Assembly (NCBI GenBank): GCA_951213105.1
Contig: OX578142.1
Span: forward strand, 8,976,149-9,040,148
DNA from: Amaurobius ferox
Lineage: Eukaryota > Arthropoda > Arachnida > Araneae > Amaurobiidae
DNA: 64,000 nucleotides
Reading direction: 5' to 3'
Positions within the stretch are counted from its first letter, which is position 1, and each line of letters starts with the position of its first letter. The position numbers and the translations under genes were made by a program. This document shows, one piece after another, positions 1-10,613 of the stretch. A model generated the notes under the pieces. The model saw nothing but the letters and a program-made list of their open reading frames with translations, had not been told where the DNA came from and did no database searches.

Positions 1-2020
1 AATAATCTCTTTGTCAGGATAGACAGATAGCAACTGTACCAGCAAGGGTAAGAATGCGTCTGGCTATACACTGATGAACTTTTAAACTGACAAACGCATT
101 CTTGCCTGTGCTGGTGCGGTTGCTCTGTCCCTGTATCCTGAAGAAGGATTCTGCTTTTTGCTTCTGAAGCCGATTGATGCTTTTAATCAAGATTTTATGC
201 TGTTATTAATCCTACTTTTATTGCAGATTAATTTCCAGTTTTAAAGGCTATTAGATGGCCTTGTTCTCAATATTTGAAATGTTATAGTAAACAGAGGCAA
301 ATGTGCACCTACCCCCTATCACGCATCACACCCAAAGTCCCAATATTTGGGAATAATAATATTAAAATAAATAAATATAGTAATTTTTATGACACTTTAG
401 TGATCATGCTTTGGAATTAATTTATTTTACACAAAATGTGCAAAAACTTCAATCCATATACCAATTTATAGTACTTAATGGCATTTTTTATGATATTAGC
501 TCCAGTTTAGAGAAGGGTGTTTTTACCTAATATTATTTGCTTATTTTTGTCCTATGTTAAAAGCTTCATAATTTCTATTTAAGGTATTTTATGCCCAAAC
601 ATTCATTTACACTTTTTAATATATTACGGAAAGGTTTAACAATGTGATTATTTTTTTTTTGAGATACCGATTCCACTAAATAAATAAAAATAAAAGTTTT
701 AATCCATGTAAAATTTTAAGAATTATTAAGCTAATCCTTTATTTCTATATACAAATGTTTAACACATGTATTTTAAACTTTGTTTCTATAAATAGTGTTC
801 TTGCACCCATAGAAAAAAATATCTAGTATATTTTTTTTTAACAATAAAAGATATTTGCACATAATTTTGCAGTGTGTGGAATGCGCCCACAGTAAATTTA
901 TTTGGTAATTTCAAGTCCTTATGCACCTATATCTTATAATTTATTACAACTTATTTTAAGCAGGATTATCCTAAATGCACCCATGGTACCCATAGTCAGG
1001 CAAACAATGCCAGTGTCCGAACAATTTGCCTGATCGCTTAACTTTTCAACAACTCGAATTTTTAACCCGACCATCGACTTCACGCACCTTTTGAATCAAT
1101 GTTCGGAGGTAAAGGACGGCAGGATATGTGAGCAACTGCTTTTATCTAAATATTCACACCTGTTTCTGAACTGTGAGCTTGGATTCTTCATTCACGCTAT
1201 TTTTACTTCAACATTTTTCTGGAAAAAGTCTCATTCTAATACTTTTAAAGAAGATTGACAACAAAAAAAACTTAATTATATCTTCAAATTTCTGTGTGTG
1301 GAAGTCGCACCCATGGGTTCCAATGCCACTGTCCAACGATGTGTGAACCGAATCCTTTTTTTAAATACATCAAAACTTACATTTTTAGGTAATCTGATAC
1401 TTATTTTGCCACATCCAAAAGAGTAAGATTTGCACAATTCTGTAATTTGACATAAAGTTGTATGTGTATATTTGCATTCTAGCAAAAAAAAAAGTTTTGA
1501 ATTATTACTTTATTTTATTTTCTGTGATTTTTGAAGCAAATGCATAAAAATGTAAATTGTGCTTACTATAAATGCAGTGCATTCGACTTTTCTCCCAGAG
1601 GACTTTTCTGCGCATGCCTGCCTTGAGTGCAGTTCAAGCAATGCCTTCTCTCTTGTAGAAATGATCGTTTTTAAAAAAAAAATTTCCACATTTGTGGACT
1701 GTATAGGAAATTGAGCTGGTTTGAAGAGGCGATTCTGTCATTGTGCTATAATATACAACTGGAATGAGTGCTTTGGCTCCAGTCTTTTTCTGAGTTGGTG
1801 AAAATTGTGTGCATTTGAAGAGGCGATTATGTAAATGTATTACTTAAGTGTGTTTATTTAGAATCCAGGCAACATCCGGTAATTCATTGTAGTTAAGTTT
1901 AATATAATCATTGAAATATTTGAGATGAGATGCATAAACTGTATTTATTTGTTGTAGAATAATGTATATTAATCTGACATCTGATTTTATTGGTTTGTAA
2001 TATGTAATTTAACAATATAG
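1..2020. other. AT-rich non-coding, intron-like
   Basis: No open frame with coding character on either strand. Long A/T runs and short ORFs interrupted by stops dominate. The stretch ends at a splice acceptor in front of the SEC13 exon, so it is most simply read as intron. No recognisable transposon terminus was seen. Confidence 0.5.
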
Positions 2021-2161
2021 GACAAAAGAGTTATAATTTGGAATAAGACCAAAGAAACAAAATGGATTCCAAAAGTTCTTCATACATTCGATGATGTTGT
2101 GTGGCATGTTAGTTTTTCAACAACTGGAAGTGTTTTAGCTGTATCTGGAGGTGATAATGAG
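2021..2161 (+). CDS. SEC13: SEC13 internal exon (WD40 repeat region)
   Basis: A 141-nt exon, 47 codons in phase 0 at both ends, bounded by an AG acceptor (AATATAG) and a GT donor (GTACTA). It contains the diagnostic SEC13 run LHTFDDVVWHVSF followed by LAVSGGDN, and starts with a VIIW blade strand. SEC13 is a six-bladed WD40 protein shared by the COPII outer coat (with SEC31) and the nuclear-pore Y complex; in the human protein this segment lies in the last third. The frame is intact and the motif residues (D-V-V-W-H-V, S-G-G-D-N) are kept, so it looks functional. Neighbouring exons were not found: the preceding exon should end near the A-S-C-S-Q motif and the following one should begin V-T-L-W-K. 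They are probably outside the window or beyond long repeat-filled introns. Confidence 0.88.
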
Positions 2162-4150
2162 GTACTAATACTTAAAATAATTGTTATACTGTAAACTTAT
2201 ATGGGCTATTTTTAATTCAATCTATATGAATAAAATGATTTTAGTGATTTAGAAAATTGATAATATGTGTAAATGTTTTTTATTAGACATAACTTGAGAG
2301 CTTGTATAATTACAAGGCTAGAAGTGAACCACTAAATGTGACTTTTTCAGCAAAATTACTATAGCAGAGATCATATTCTACCTAAAACTCCTAGTAATTT
2401 GAAGCTGAATATCGTGTTTACAAAGCATCAGAGTTACTCTACTAGCCACCTAAGTCCATTCCATTCAATATTAAAAATGTCTTCAGAAATTAAAACAGAG
2501 CTCAAAATAGCATGCTTACTTATCAGAGATGACAAAAGGTGTCAATCATGACAGAATCAATGTTTCTTGTGACTAAGTCACAGGACTGCCACTGCTGATT
2601 CAAATGCAACTAAGTGCTACTCTTTTTGAGCTAAGGTGATTATCGTGACTTTATTAGCAAAAAATCCCTACAAAACAACTTTTTTCGCAAACTCGTGACT
2701 ATTTTTCATTAGCATTGAATTTTTATTTATTTTTCTAACAATCATATGAATAACAATCATTATAATGGCATTATGTCACAGACATTGCACTTGCTTCGTA
2801 TTACATCATAGGAAATTGCACCCACGTCATCGTTTCTCCTATACTGCGAGCCAATAGCTAACATTCATCTCACTTTATTTATCCCTTGGCATTCCGGAAC
2901 TGCTGTGGCCCAAAGGATGCAGCGTTTTGCTTCCGAACTGTTCCCAAAAGATGACACATTTTTTGCACTAAGCCTAACTCCTGAGAAAAATTCACTAAAA
3001 ATCACTCAATTCAACACAACATTCTACTTTTTTGAAGAGTAAAGAAAATACTTATTTTTCATTTGATGTATATGTTTAACACAAATAATCTTTTATAGAA
3101 ATATTAAAAATTTAAATTATTAAAAATGTTTGCTTAACTTGATATCTAATTATCTTATTGTTATCTAATATACAGAAAATCTTTATATAGTTAATAGAGA
3201 CCTCAAAATTTTATATAGTTAATAGAGAACTCAAAACTTTATATAGTAATAGAAAACTCAAAACTTTATATAGTTAATAGAGATTATGTACAATTTTTAC
3301 AAGAAAATAGCATTGCTATTTTCACTAATTAATACGCCTTTTACCTATGATACATTTCAAAACATAGAACCACACACAGGCCGATATTGCAATCTTTACA
3401 TTCATAAACACTGTATGTGAGCTCATTAGAAATACAACTCTTCACTATCTGCATTACTGTCCAGAAAGCATATATATTTGTGAGACGGGGCATTTTGATA
3501 TTAATGCATTCTGTTCTGATGATCAACTAAAAAATTGCTTAATTTTGATCTGAAGTTGAACTAAAAAGTAAGTAAAACATTTTTTCGGATTTAAATTTTT
3601 GAAGTTTCCCCACGTTAGATGTCTGCATAGGGGTCAAGTTGTATTTTTTTTTATAGAGCTTTTGGCAAGGTTGCAATTGAGCTGAGTTTGAAATTTTTAT
3701 GGACCAGACCGAATAGTTGTAAAAGGTTAATTTTTTTGAAAAGTTACAAATAAATATTAACACAAATTGTATGAAAATCTGTTAATCATCAATTTAAAGA
3801 AATAGGGTTAAAAGACATTTTATTAAACATAATTCTGCGCACATGGTGTCAGATTTATGATTTGAGAGGGGGGAGGGGATGACCAAGCAGATATGCAAAC
3901 ATTTTAAGATTGGGTTGGGCTCGCCAAACTTGATACAGGGAAACCAGATGCAGATGGAAATGGATATTTTTCTCTTGGTTGGAAATCATCTCATCAGCCC
4001 ATCTTGGATCATAGGGAAAATGTTGCATTCCAGTATTCAGTGCATTAGTTGGTGAAAAGCATTAAATTCGTGATAATAAATTATAGTAAATGATCTTTGC
4101 ATTAAGTCAGAATGTGTTTCAGTAGGAGAGCTTTTCTAATTCACGTCCCT
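2162..4150. other. AT-rich intron-like stretch
   Basis: Follows the SEC13 donor. Short ORFs have no coding character. It holds one small tandem repeat (3181-3285, annotated separately). No other gene or mobile-element terminus was recognised. Confidence 0.45.
3181..3285. repeat. ~33-bp tandem repeat, about 3 copies
   Basis: Unit resembles CTTTATATAGTTAATAGAGA followed by ACTCAAAA. Successive units differ by a few substitutions and one short deletion, as expected of local slippage in AT-rich DNA. Confidence 0.75.
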
Positions 4151-4210
4151 TTTCTTTTGACCCATACTATCCAAAGATGTGAGGTATCTGTTTATATAGC
4201 CAGGAGTAGT

Positions 4211-4219
4211 TATAAAAGG
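4211..4219 (+). promoter_or_regulatory. TATA box in GC-rich repeat
   Basis: TATAAAAGG, conserved in the second copy of the repeat on the minus strand (49394-49402). Conservation in both copies and position at the repeat edge suggest a pol II promoter belonging to the element. This is inference. Confidence 0.4.
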
Positions 4220-4595
4220 AGCGTTCTGCGGCGGATCGGGGAGGTGCAGCACATCCTCCGGGAGGAAGCTTCCTCTTTGGGAGGGGATTTCCCGAGGAAG
4301 CTTCCTCTTTGGGAGGGAGTTTCCCTCTTTTGGGAGGATCCTCTAAGAGGGTCTTTAGACCCCCCCAGGAGGATCCTCTCTTTAGACCCCCCCCCTCTTT
4401 TGGGAGGAAGTTTGGTGAGGTGGTACAGTACCGGAGGCATCTTTCGTAGTATTGCGAAAGAGGCTTGATGACTCATACCCTCGGAGTGAATTGTCTTGAG
4501 AGGGGATGACCCTTGACCTGAGGAACTTCGAAAGTGGTTTCAAGGGATATCGCAATCAGCGATTGCACAATCTGGAAATGACGTGTCGCTGACTG

Positions 4596-5866
4596 TCAGA
4601 CAGCTAAATGGAGACCTGTTCTGCCACACGGCTTCCAGGTTTGGATCTCCATCGCTGAGAGTCGCCCGCAGACGACCCGGCTGAGGTCCAGAAGAGGATA
4701 GGTGGTCTAAATCAGGACCGAGGAACCAAGGCTGGACAAATGCCAAAACTGGAGAAGCTACTTATGGACCCTTGACCACACACACCACGCCCAGAGAGCA
4801 GCCAAGATATCAGAACATAGCCCTGGACGCCTGTGCCAGGAAATTCCCAGCAGCAGCGTCCCGGGCAGCCTCCTACTCCGGCTGGAGAAAGTGAGGCACT
4901 GCGGTAGGTGCGTGAACGACATAATTACAACTGCAGTGACCGCCCAAAGTTCCAAAAAGAATGCCGTACTTACGAAAGCAAAAGTATTTAAGTCGTGATT
5001 TGCAGAGGATTCCAACTTTCTACCCCTCGGTAGTTATGCAGAGGCAGTATGCAACTTAAAGAGGCGCCGTCGTAACCCGGACTTATACCCGTACTGCCGG
5101 GTTAGCTTAACCTAGAAAAAAAGAAAAGTACGGAAAGAGAGACAGAAGAGAGGGCAAAACAAAGTAGGGTGAGCTGGCCAAGGAGGAAGATTATTTTAAT
5201 CTGAGACCCGGGAGGAGGAGCTTATTAGTCTAGTACCAAAGGGAAAGTTCTATGCTTAAGGAAGGAAGATGAGAGACTAACCAAGAGGACCAAGGGAAAA
5301 CTAACTAAGAGAACAGAAGGGACAAAATTAAAACTAACAGGAAGACTAACCTAAGCACAAAAAGGGCAGGGAGAGGGAAGAAACCCCCAAAACCAGGGGA
5401 AAACACCAGGAGGACCCTTAACACAGAGAAAAGGGAAGAACCAAGGAGGGAGGTGGTAAGCCATGGATGATAAGGCTGATAAAGACCACCGGACCGAGAA
5501 AGGAGAGCCTAGAAGACTATTACTAAAATAGGAACTAAACCTATTACTAACTGTATTTCTAAACTAAGAACTAAACCTCTTACCCTGGAGCTGGACCGCC
5601 CGTCGCTGGATCTGAAAGGGAAGGGTTAAGGACTGGGGACCCCCGAGGGGGCACGACAGCCAACCACCTACCAGATACCATCTGAGGCAGGCTGTCCCGG
5701 GCCTGGGAAGCTGGAGTCTTCATCCTAGGGGAGGGGGGAGGACTATTGTCCTTGGGGGAGTAGACATGAGGTGGGCTTCTCGCTTTATTTCATCCGAAGA
5801 ACCTGAAAAAATGAGGAGCCCTAACGAACGCGACTTACTATGCACACGATCAAAATGGCGACTACC
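4596..5866. mobile_element. 1.27-kb insertion flanked by 15-bp target duplication
   Basis: ACGTGTCGCTGACTG occurs at 4581-4595 and again at 5867-5881. The uninterrupted repeat on the minus strand near 48985 shows a single copy, so the intervening DNA is an insertion. The insert is purine-rich and GC-rich and has no long ORF, no poly-A tail and no obvious terminal inverted repeats. A target duplication of this length suggests target-primed (LINE-type) integration of an RNA copy. A run resembling a polypurine tract occurs near 5730-5745. Its source is unknown. Confidence 0.6.
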
Positions 5867-5997
5867 ACGTGTCGCTGACTGACCTTTCACCGGAGTACAT
5901 TGGAAGACGTGTCGCAATCGTCGATTGCACAATCGCAGGAGCTCTTAGCACACGTCCTCCCTCGACGCTGGTCAATGACAAAGTGATCGTTCTTATC

Positions 5998-6103
5998 AGC
6001 GTGACGTAGTTAAAGCGCCCTCTGGCGAAAGTTGATGAAGTGCTGCCATCTATCGGCATTTTTTTCCCAAAAGAATTTAATTTCTCACTTGTCAGATACG
6101 GGC
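5998..6103 (-). repeat. tRNA-derived SINE, body only (truncated)
   Basis: Matches the body of the SINE copies at 40841-41009 and 43576-43748, including the AGAGGGCGCTTTAACTAC segment on the minus strand. The homology stops where the tRNA-like head begins, so this copy has lost its promoter. Confidence 0.6.
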
Positions 6104-6239
6104 CCAAACAACACAAGGATGTCTTAAATCAATCCTGTGGAAGTCATATGCAGGATTATGCGACTTCCTAAGGAAGTCCTGAAATCTCCCAGAGTCATCC
6201 AGGGGGGCCCGTGGAAGTCAAAATGAGACACTTTTTGTA

Positions 6240-6760
6240 GTACTGTGGGCATCCTTTGTAGGATGCTTTCCGGAATTTTTAGTATGCGTTTAGGCTTACT
6301 ACGGGATTCTGTAGGAACTTGTTGGATGCTTCTTGACATATTACTGGACGCTTTTGGGATCTCTCAGGATAGTTTTTGGATGGATATAGGCATGTTTTAG
6401 GAATTCACTGGATGCTTTCGGACATATTACTGGACACTTTTGGGATTTTCCAGGATAGTTTTTGGATGGATATGGGATTTTTTAGGATCCTTTTAGGATT
6501 TTCCAGGATAGTTCTTGGATGGTTACAGACTTGTTATAGGAACTTATTGGACGCTTCTTGACATATTACTGGATGCTTTTGGGATTCTTCAGGATAGGTT
6601 TTGGATGGATATTGGCTTTTATAGGATGGTTCTTGACATATCACTGGACTCTTTTAGGATTTTTCAGGACTAATGTCAGCTGATTATAGAATTTGTTTTG
6701 GAACTTTTTAGATGGTTCTCAATATATTGCAGAATGTTTCTGGGGTCTTTTTTTCTTTGT
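6240..6760. repeat. GGAT-rich minisatellite, ~85-bp higher-order unit
   Basis: CTTGACATATTACTGGA-type motifs recur near 6330, 6415, 6555 and 6630, spaced by roughly 85 bp or an incomplete multiple, with AGGATAGTTTTTGGATGGAT between them. Internally it is built from short TTTNGGATNN words. A related stretch lies at 17760-17890. The short ORFs here are by-products of the repeat. Confidence 0.7.
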
Positions 6761-7044
6761 GTATATTTTGATAAATTTTGCTATTTATGATAAATAGCAA
6801 AAATAATAAACAGCCAAAATTTATCAATATTTTCTTTGTTAAAGTTTTTTATTATTTAAAAATTACTTTAAATAAAGATTAAATATTCCAAAATTATTTT
6901 CAAATAGTTTTATTATATTTCTACCAATTTCACACTCACTTTGAAATAGCCTAAAATTTAGTCAATAGTTAAATCAATAGTGCTTGTATCAGTACCAATC
7001 AATTTTACTAATAAGAATTTTAAAAAGCACTCATGTATTATAAG

Positions 7045-7889
7045 CAGTGGTTGGAAAAAATTGCTTTATTTTGTAGTGAACTAAAACTACTTTTTTTTTT
7101 AAAAAGTACTGACTACAAACCACTTTTAAAATGTATTCACTGCATAACTACTTTCATAAGATGAATTTGTCCACAGCTTCAATTTGCACAAAAAGTTGAG
7201 GATATGGGTATACTATACTTTAGTAATTTAACATATTTAATTTACTGATCAACTTACCATACCAACTTTAAGCTTTTACCCACTTCTGAAAACAATAAAA
7301 TAAAACAAAAGTATAAAGTAAAAAATATTTATTTAAAAATATGGTTGTTCATTTTTAGTAGAATTTGCAATCAGATAAGCAGGATCTTTTGGGACATAAT
7401 ACATCTGAATATATCCATATAAAAAATGAACTTCATGAGGCAATGGCCTTCCTAACCCTGCAGCATCGGAACTATTGCATAGTTAGTTTCTCCTTGTTCT
7501 CTCTCAGGAACAGGCATATGCATTCGACAGCAGAATGCATTGAGTTCCATCTCATCTTATTTGGTATTATGAGATAGGTAATTAGCTCCGAAGATATCTT
7601 GTCAGCTAAAACAGCCGACATTTTTGATTTATTCCAAAGAGCTTGGCACTTTACAAGTCGTACATCGTTGCACAGAACATCAAATTTCGTACAAAGGATC
7701 ACATATGTAGAATGGCACCTTGTTTGTTTATTGAAAGAATGTTAAAAGTAGGATCAAAACTTTATACAAACTAGTTATTTACCATATCGTTCTACTAGAT
7801 ACACTACTTATTTTTAAAAGTAGTGTGTTACACTACAAACTATGATGAAAAAGTAGAGACTACTGCAGTTTCGTTACTTCTGGCCACTG
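7045..7889. mobile_element. hAT-like non-autonomous element (candidate)
   Basis: The ends are inverted: CAGTGGTTGGAAAA on the left and TTACTTCTGGCCACTG on the right. Subterminal blocks around TAGTGAACTAAAACTACT and AAAAGTAGTGTGTTACACT are also inverted-like. CAGTGG termini with T/A-rich, CTACTTTTT-type subterminal motifs are typical of hAT elements. No transposase was found and the flanking 8-mers do not match, so either the target duplication has decayed or the limits are slightly wrong. Confidence 0.45.
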
Positions 7890-7975
7890 ATCTGTTAATT
7901 TTTATTGTCACTTTGGTCAGTAACTGTCATAAATTTTTACCATTATAGTAGTCATAAAATTTGGTAGACATATTT

Positions 7976-8090
7976 CATAAAATCTGAGGAGATGCATGGC
8001 ATGTATTCCTAAACTAAAATAACACTAGATATCATAAAATCTGAGGAGATGTATGGCATGTATTCCTAAACCAAAATAACACTAGATAAC
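7976..8090. repeat. 57-bp direct tandem duplication
   Basis: CATAAAATCTGAGGAGATG starts at 7976 and again at 8033 with few mismatches. A simple tandem duplication of non-coding DNA. Confidence 0.85.
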
Positions 8091-8147
8091 TCTAGATATA
8101 TCAATATCATTATTGTACAATAAAAACACAAAAGTTTGAAATCATTA

Positions 8148-8153
8148 TTTATT
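8148..8153 (-). promoter_or_regulatory. polyadenylation signal after DUF4806-like gene
   Basis: AATAAA on the minus strand, about 45 nt beyond the stop codon at 8198-8200. Its position supports the preceding exon as the true 3' end. Confidence 0.45.
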
Positions 8154-8197
8154 TGAAGCTTTCTTTACAGAATACAATCTTCTCTCTTTTGCATGTC

Positions 8198-8277
8198 TCA
8201 GTCAATTTTTTTTATGACATCTTCAATATCGGATCTTGTCACATTCTGACCACCACCTTGAATAGGCATTACAGCAT
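8198..8277 (-). CDS. DUF4806-like gene, last exon
   Basis: An 80-nt exon after the acceptor TTCCAAATAG. It begins with two nucleotides that complete a codon, runs 25 sense codons and ends TGA at 8200-8198. The peptide contains GGGQNVTRSDIEDVIKK. Its phase fits the donor at 9323 exactly: the join gives I-D-A-V. Together with the exons at 9323-9482 and 10184-10296 it makes a three-exon 3' end resembling the DUF4806 domain, a module of unknown function found in arthropod proteins, some transposon-associated. The family call is from motif memory and has moderate certainty. Confidence 0.55.
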
Positions 8278-8334
8278 CTATTTGGAATAAAAATTAATAT
8301 ACATTAAAGAAACAGATAAGGAGTTACCTACAGG

Positions 8335-8766
8335 GGCCCTGTTTGCAAAAAGATATCTGACATTTTATTTGAGGCTGTGTTACAGGAGCTTGAGAACAAG
8401 ATTTTGCTTTTTTTATTCCTTAAACCTAATCTTTGGTGCCGTTATATGGATGATGTATTTATTATTTGGAACCATAGTTTGAGTGACTTCCTTAATCTTT
8501 TGGATAATGTCAATGATTTTTACACCTCTATTAATTTTACTATTGAGTCTAATTTTTCTTTACCTTTTCTGGATGTTCTTGCTTCCCATAACTCTCTTGG
8601 GTTTCATACTTCTGTTTTTCGTAATCCTACTTTCACTAATTCTTGTATTCCCACTAACTCCTCTCACCCAATTTCTTCTAAAAAAGCCTTTTTTAATGCT
8701 TATCTTAATCGTGCATTTAATATTTATTCATCTATTTTATTCATCTATTTCAGCTTTAGTTATTGA
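8335..8766 (+). pseudogene. Penelope-like element reverse transcriptase fragment
   Basis: The open frame holds the RT core: S-D-I-L-F-E-A leading into the catalytic box RYMDDVFIIW (the Y-x-D-D motif), then INFTIE and LPFLDVL, and later HPISSKKA. The order RY-DD-F-IW, then I-F-T-E, LPFLD and a P-T-(H/F)-T-N block followed by HPIS-K is characteristic of Penelope-like RTs. The fragment is about 140 residues, a small part of a full RT plus GIY-YIG protein. Upstream residues are degraded and the end runs into non-coding repeats. It lies on the opposite strand within the intron between DUF4806-like exons. Confidence 0.75.
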
Positions 8767-8894
8767 GTTAGTTGTACAGAAAGCACCAACTAGAGTACAG
8801 AAAGCACCACATAGAGTACTTTTACAGAAAGCACCAACATTCATAACATTATTTACAATTTTAAAATTTTATTTAGAAGCTCTAACTTTGAGAT

Positions 8895-9110
8895 TTTAAG
8901 TGCTGAAATTCTCTATTTTTATGAAAAGTGCTAAAATTTGCAATTTGATTTAAAAGTGCTTAAATATTTATTTTATTTAAAAGAACTAAAATTTATAATT
9001 TTACTTGAAAGCAGATTTTTATGAAAAAGTGATAAAAATTGAGATGTTATTTAAGTGTTAAAATATGCAATTTTGTTTAAAAGCACTAAATTATATATTA
9101 TTTAAAAGTG
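8895..9110. repeat. degenerate AAAAGTGCTAAAATTTGCAA repeats
   Basis: Five or more diverged copies of a roughly 40-bp AT-rich unit containing AAAAGTGCTAAAATTT and ATTTTATTTAAAAG. Preceded at 8770-8850 by three ACAGAAAGCACCA repeats. No coding content. Confidence 0.6.
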
Positions 9111-9322
9111 CTTGAAATCACAATTTTAAACATATGAAAAGAGCACGACGTATACAATAGAATTACTGGCTAGACCATCAAACTGCACGACTGTAAATTC
9201 AAGAGTGAAATTTCAAGATGTAAATTTGTTTTTTCAAGAATTTAAAGACAAGTACTATCCCTGACATTTTCATATCTTAATTTAGAAAGCATAGTGTAAA
9301 TACTGATTGTAGTTATACTCAC

Positions 9323-9482
9323 CAATAGCAATATCAACAACTTTCAGAGCAGAGAATCAATCATCTTTTGGTGTTCCCATACCAGTTGTATTCTTCTGCT
9401 ACAGCATCTGCAATCGAATGTTGTATCAATGCCTAGTGTCATCAGCATAAATAGTCCCTCCTAGTCCTCTGAATCTGCTATA
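9323..9482 (-). pseudogene. DUF4806-like gene, penultimate exon, frame-damaged
   Basis: A 160-nt exon with acceptor TTCTTGCAG and donor GTGAGT. It opens in phase 0 with L-G-G-T-I-Y-A-D-D-T-R, then in another frame H-S-I-A-D-A-V-A-E-E-Y-N-W-Y-G, then in a third F-S-A-L-K-V-V-D-I-A-I. This order matches the DUF4806 core: G-G, basic helix, N-W/S-W then G, and F-x-L-K hydrophobic strand. At least two 1-nt frameshifts and one in-frame TGA separate the pieces, so the copy appears dead although both splice sites are kept. Assembly error is an alternative. Confidence 0.5.
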
Positions 9483-10183
9483 CTGCAAGAATATAATAAA
9501 AATTGCTGTAGTAAAATTTAAACTCAACATAATCAATAATTTGTACACTTTAGTAGAACAGAGCAACAATTAAATAACAAAGATAGGATATTCCCTAAAT
9601 ATAACATTGTTTAGATTAACTGGCTAATAAAATTAATGTGAACAATTTTCACACAAATTTGTTTCATAGCGATTAATCAGTATCTATCTTGACACCATCA
9701 TAAAAAAAAAAAAATTGAAAAATTATCTTTTCCAACTATAAACTGAATCGTTAGAATGCATGTGCATTATTATAGGATGTATATGCTGGGGGCAGCCACA
9801 TATGCATCCACACAGCGAGTTACTATACCTTTTGAAAACTTAATGAATGCAATTAATCTTTGCCATAAATAAAATCCCAGGCAGTGTTGTGTACATTTTC
9901 CAGTTTTGAATAAAACTGAAATAAATACATTTTAAAAATATATAAATACATGGTAGTCAATTTATTAATTACTTATAAGGGAAGAGCCACATACTTTTAA
10001 ATATATTAATAATCATTACTACAAAAAAGTGGCAAAGTGTAAATTAGATACATTTTTTTTTCTGTTTTGAAATAATGAATACCTGAACTTATTTTTGCTT
10101 TTAGTTTAAATTCTTGATTTTAATCATGCATTGTTAATCATTGAAAATTCATGAAACAAAATAGAAAAAAAAAAGAAACATAC

Positions 10184-10296
10184 AAGTTCAGTGCCACCAG
10201 CTGGAGTCATGGCGAATGCCTCAACATTTATCAGTTCTTCCTCACAGGTGGCTGGGAGGGAAAGGTCTATTAGCCCTTCTGCTTCTGGTCCTGATG
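10184..10296 (-). CDS. DUF4806-like gene, upstream exon
   Basis: A 113-nt open exon between acceptor TGTTTTCTTTTAG and donor GTATGT. It begins in phase 2 and ends on a complete codon, matching the phase-0 start of the exon at 9482. It encodes L-P-A-T-C-E-E-E-L-I-N-V-E, resembling the N-terminal L-P-x-x-(S/T)-E-E-E-L-x-x-(L/V)-E motif that opens DUF4806. The frame is intact here, unlike the next exon. Further 5' exons were not found. Confidence 0.5.
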
Positions 10297-10613
10297 CTAA
10301 AAGAAAACAATGTTTAACATTCATGCACATAATATGTACATAAAATACATTCGCATCACAATATAAATGATTCTTTTTAAAAATGAATACATAGAAGTAA
10401 CAAAACATCAGAAATTTCCATAGATAATGTGACCATGAAATCTAAGCTCTAGTGCAGAATTGATTATAGACAACTGTAAATACTTTCGATTATACAGACA
10501 ATTATATCCTGCTCATCCTCATAAAATATTTTCAAATGTTAAAGATCAGTTTCTTCCAGCAAACAAAAAATACTTTGAAACGTATCACTTTAAGCAAGTT
10601 TTTTAAAAAGTAC

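Larger units (their letters stand above)
4203..5997 (+). repeat. GC-rich dispersed repeat with TATA box (interrupted copy)
   Basis: The sequence from about 4203 to 4595, continued at 5867-5997, is matched on the minus strand at 48864-49402. It opens with TATAAAAGG and then has several GGAGGAAGCTTCCTC-type palindromic blocks, then GGGATATCGCAATCAGCGATTGC and related inverted motifs. The copy here is split by a 1271-bp insertion. A TATA box upstream of a GC-rich block would fit an LTR or another element with its own promoter. No coding capacity, primer-binding site or LTR pair was found, so the class is undetermined. GC content is far above the surroundings. Confidence 0.6.

Noticed and set aside
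4112..4476. Proline/arginine-rich ORFs on both strands (118 and 88 codons)
   Set aside because: Both strands are open at once over a GC-rich palindromic repeat. Composition follows the repeat and the equivalent region at 49099-49537 does not preserve a frame.
8483..8899. Hydrophobic 138-codon ORF that looks like a multi-pass membrane protein
   Set aside because: Out-of-frame reading of the Penelope RT fragment; the T-rich sequence gives Leu/Ile/Phe.
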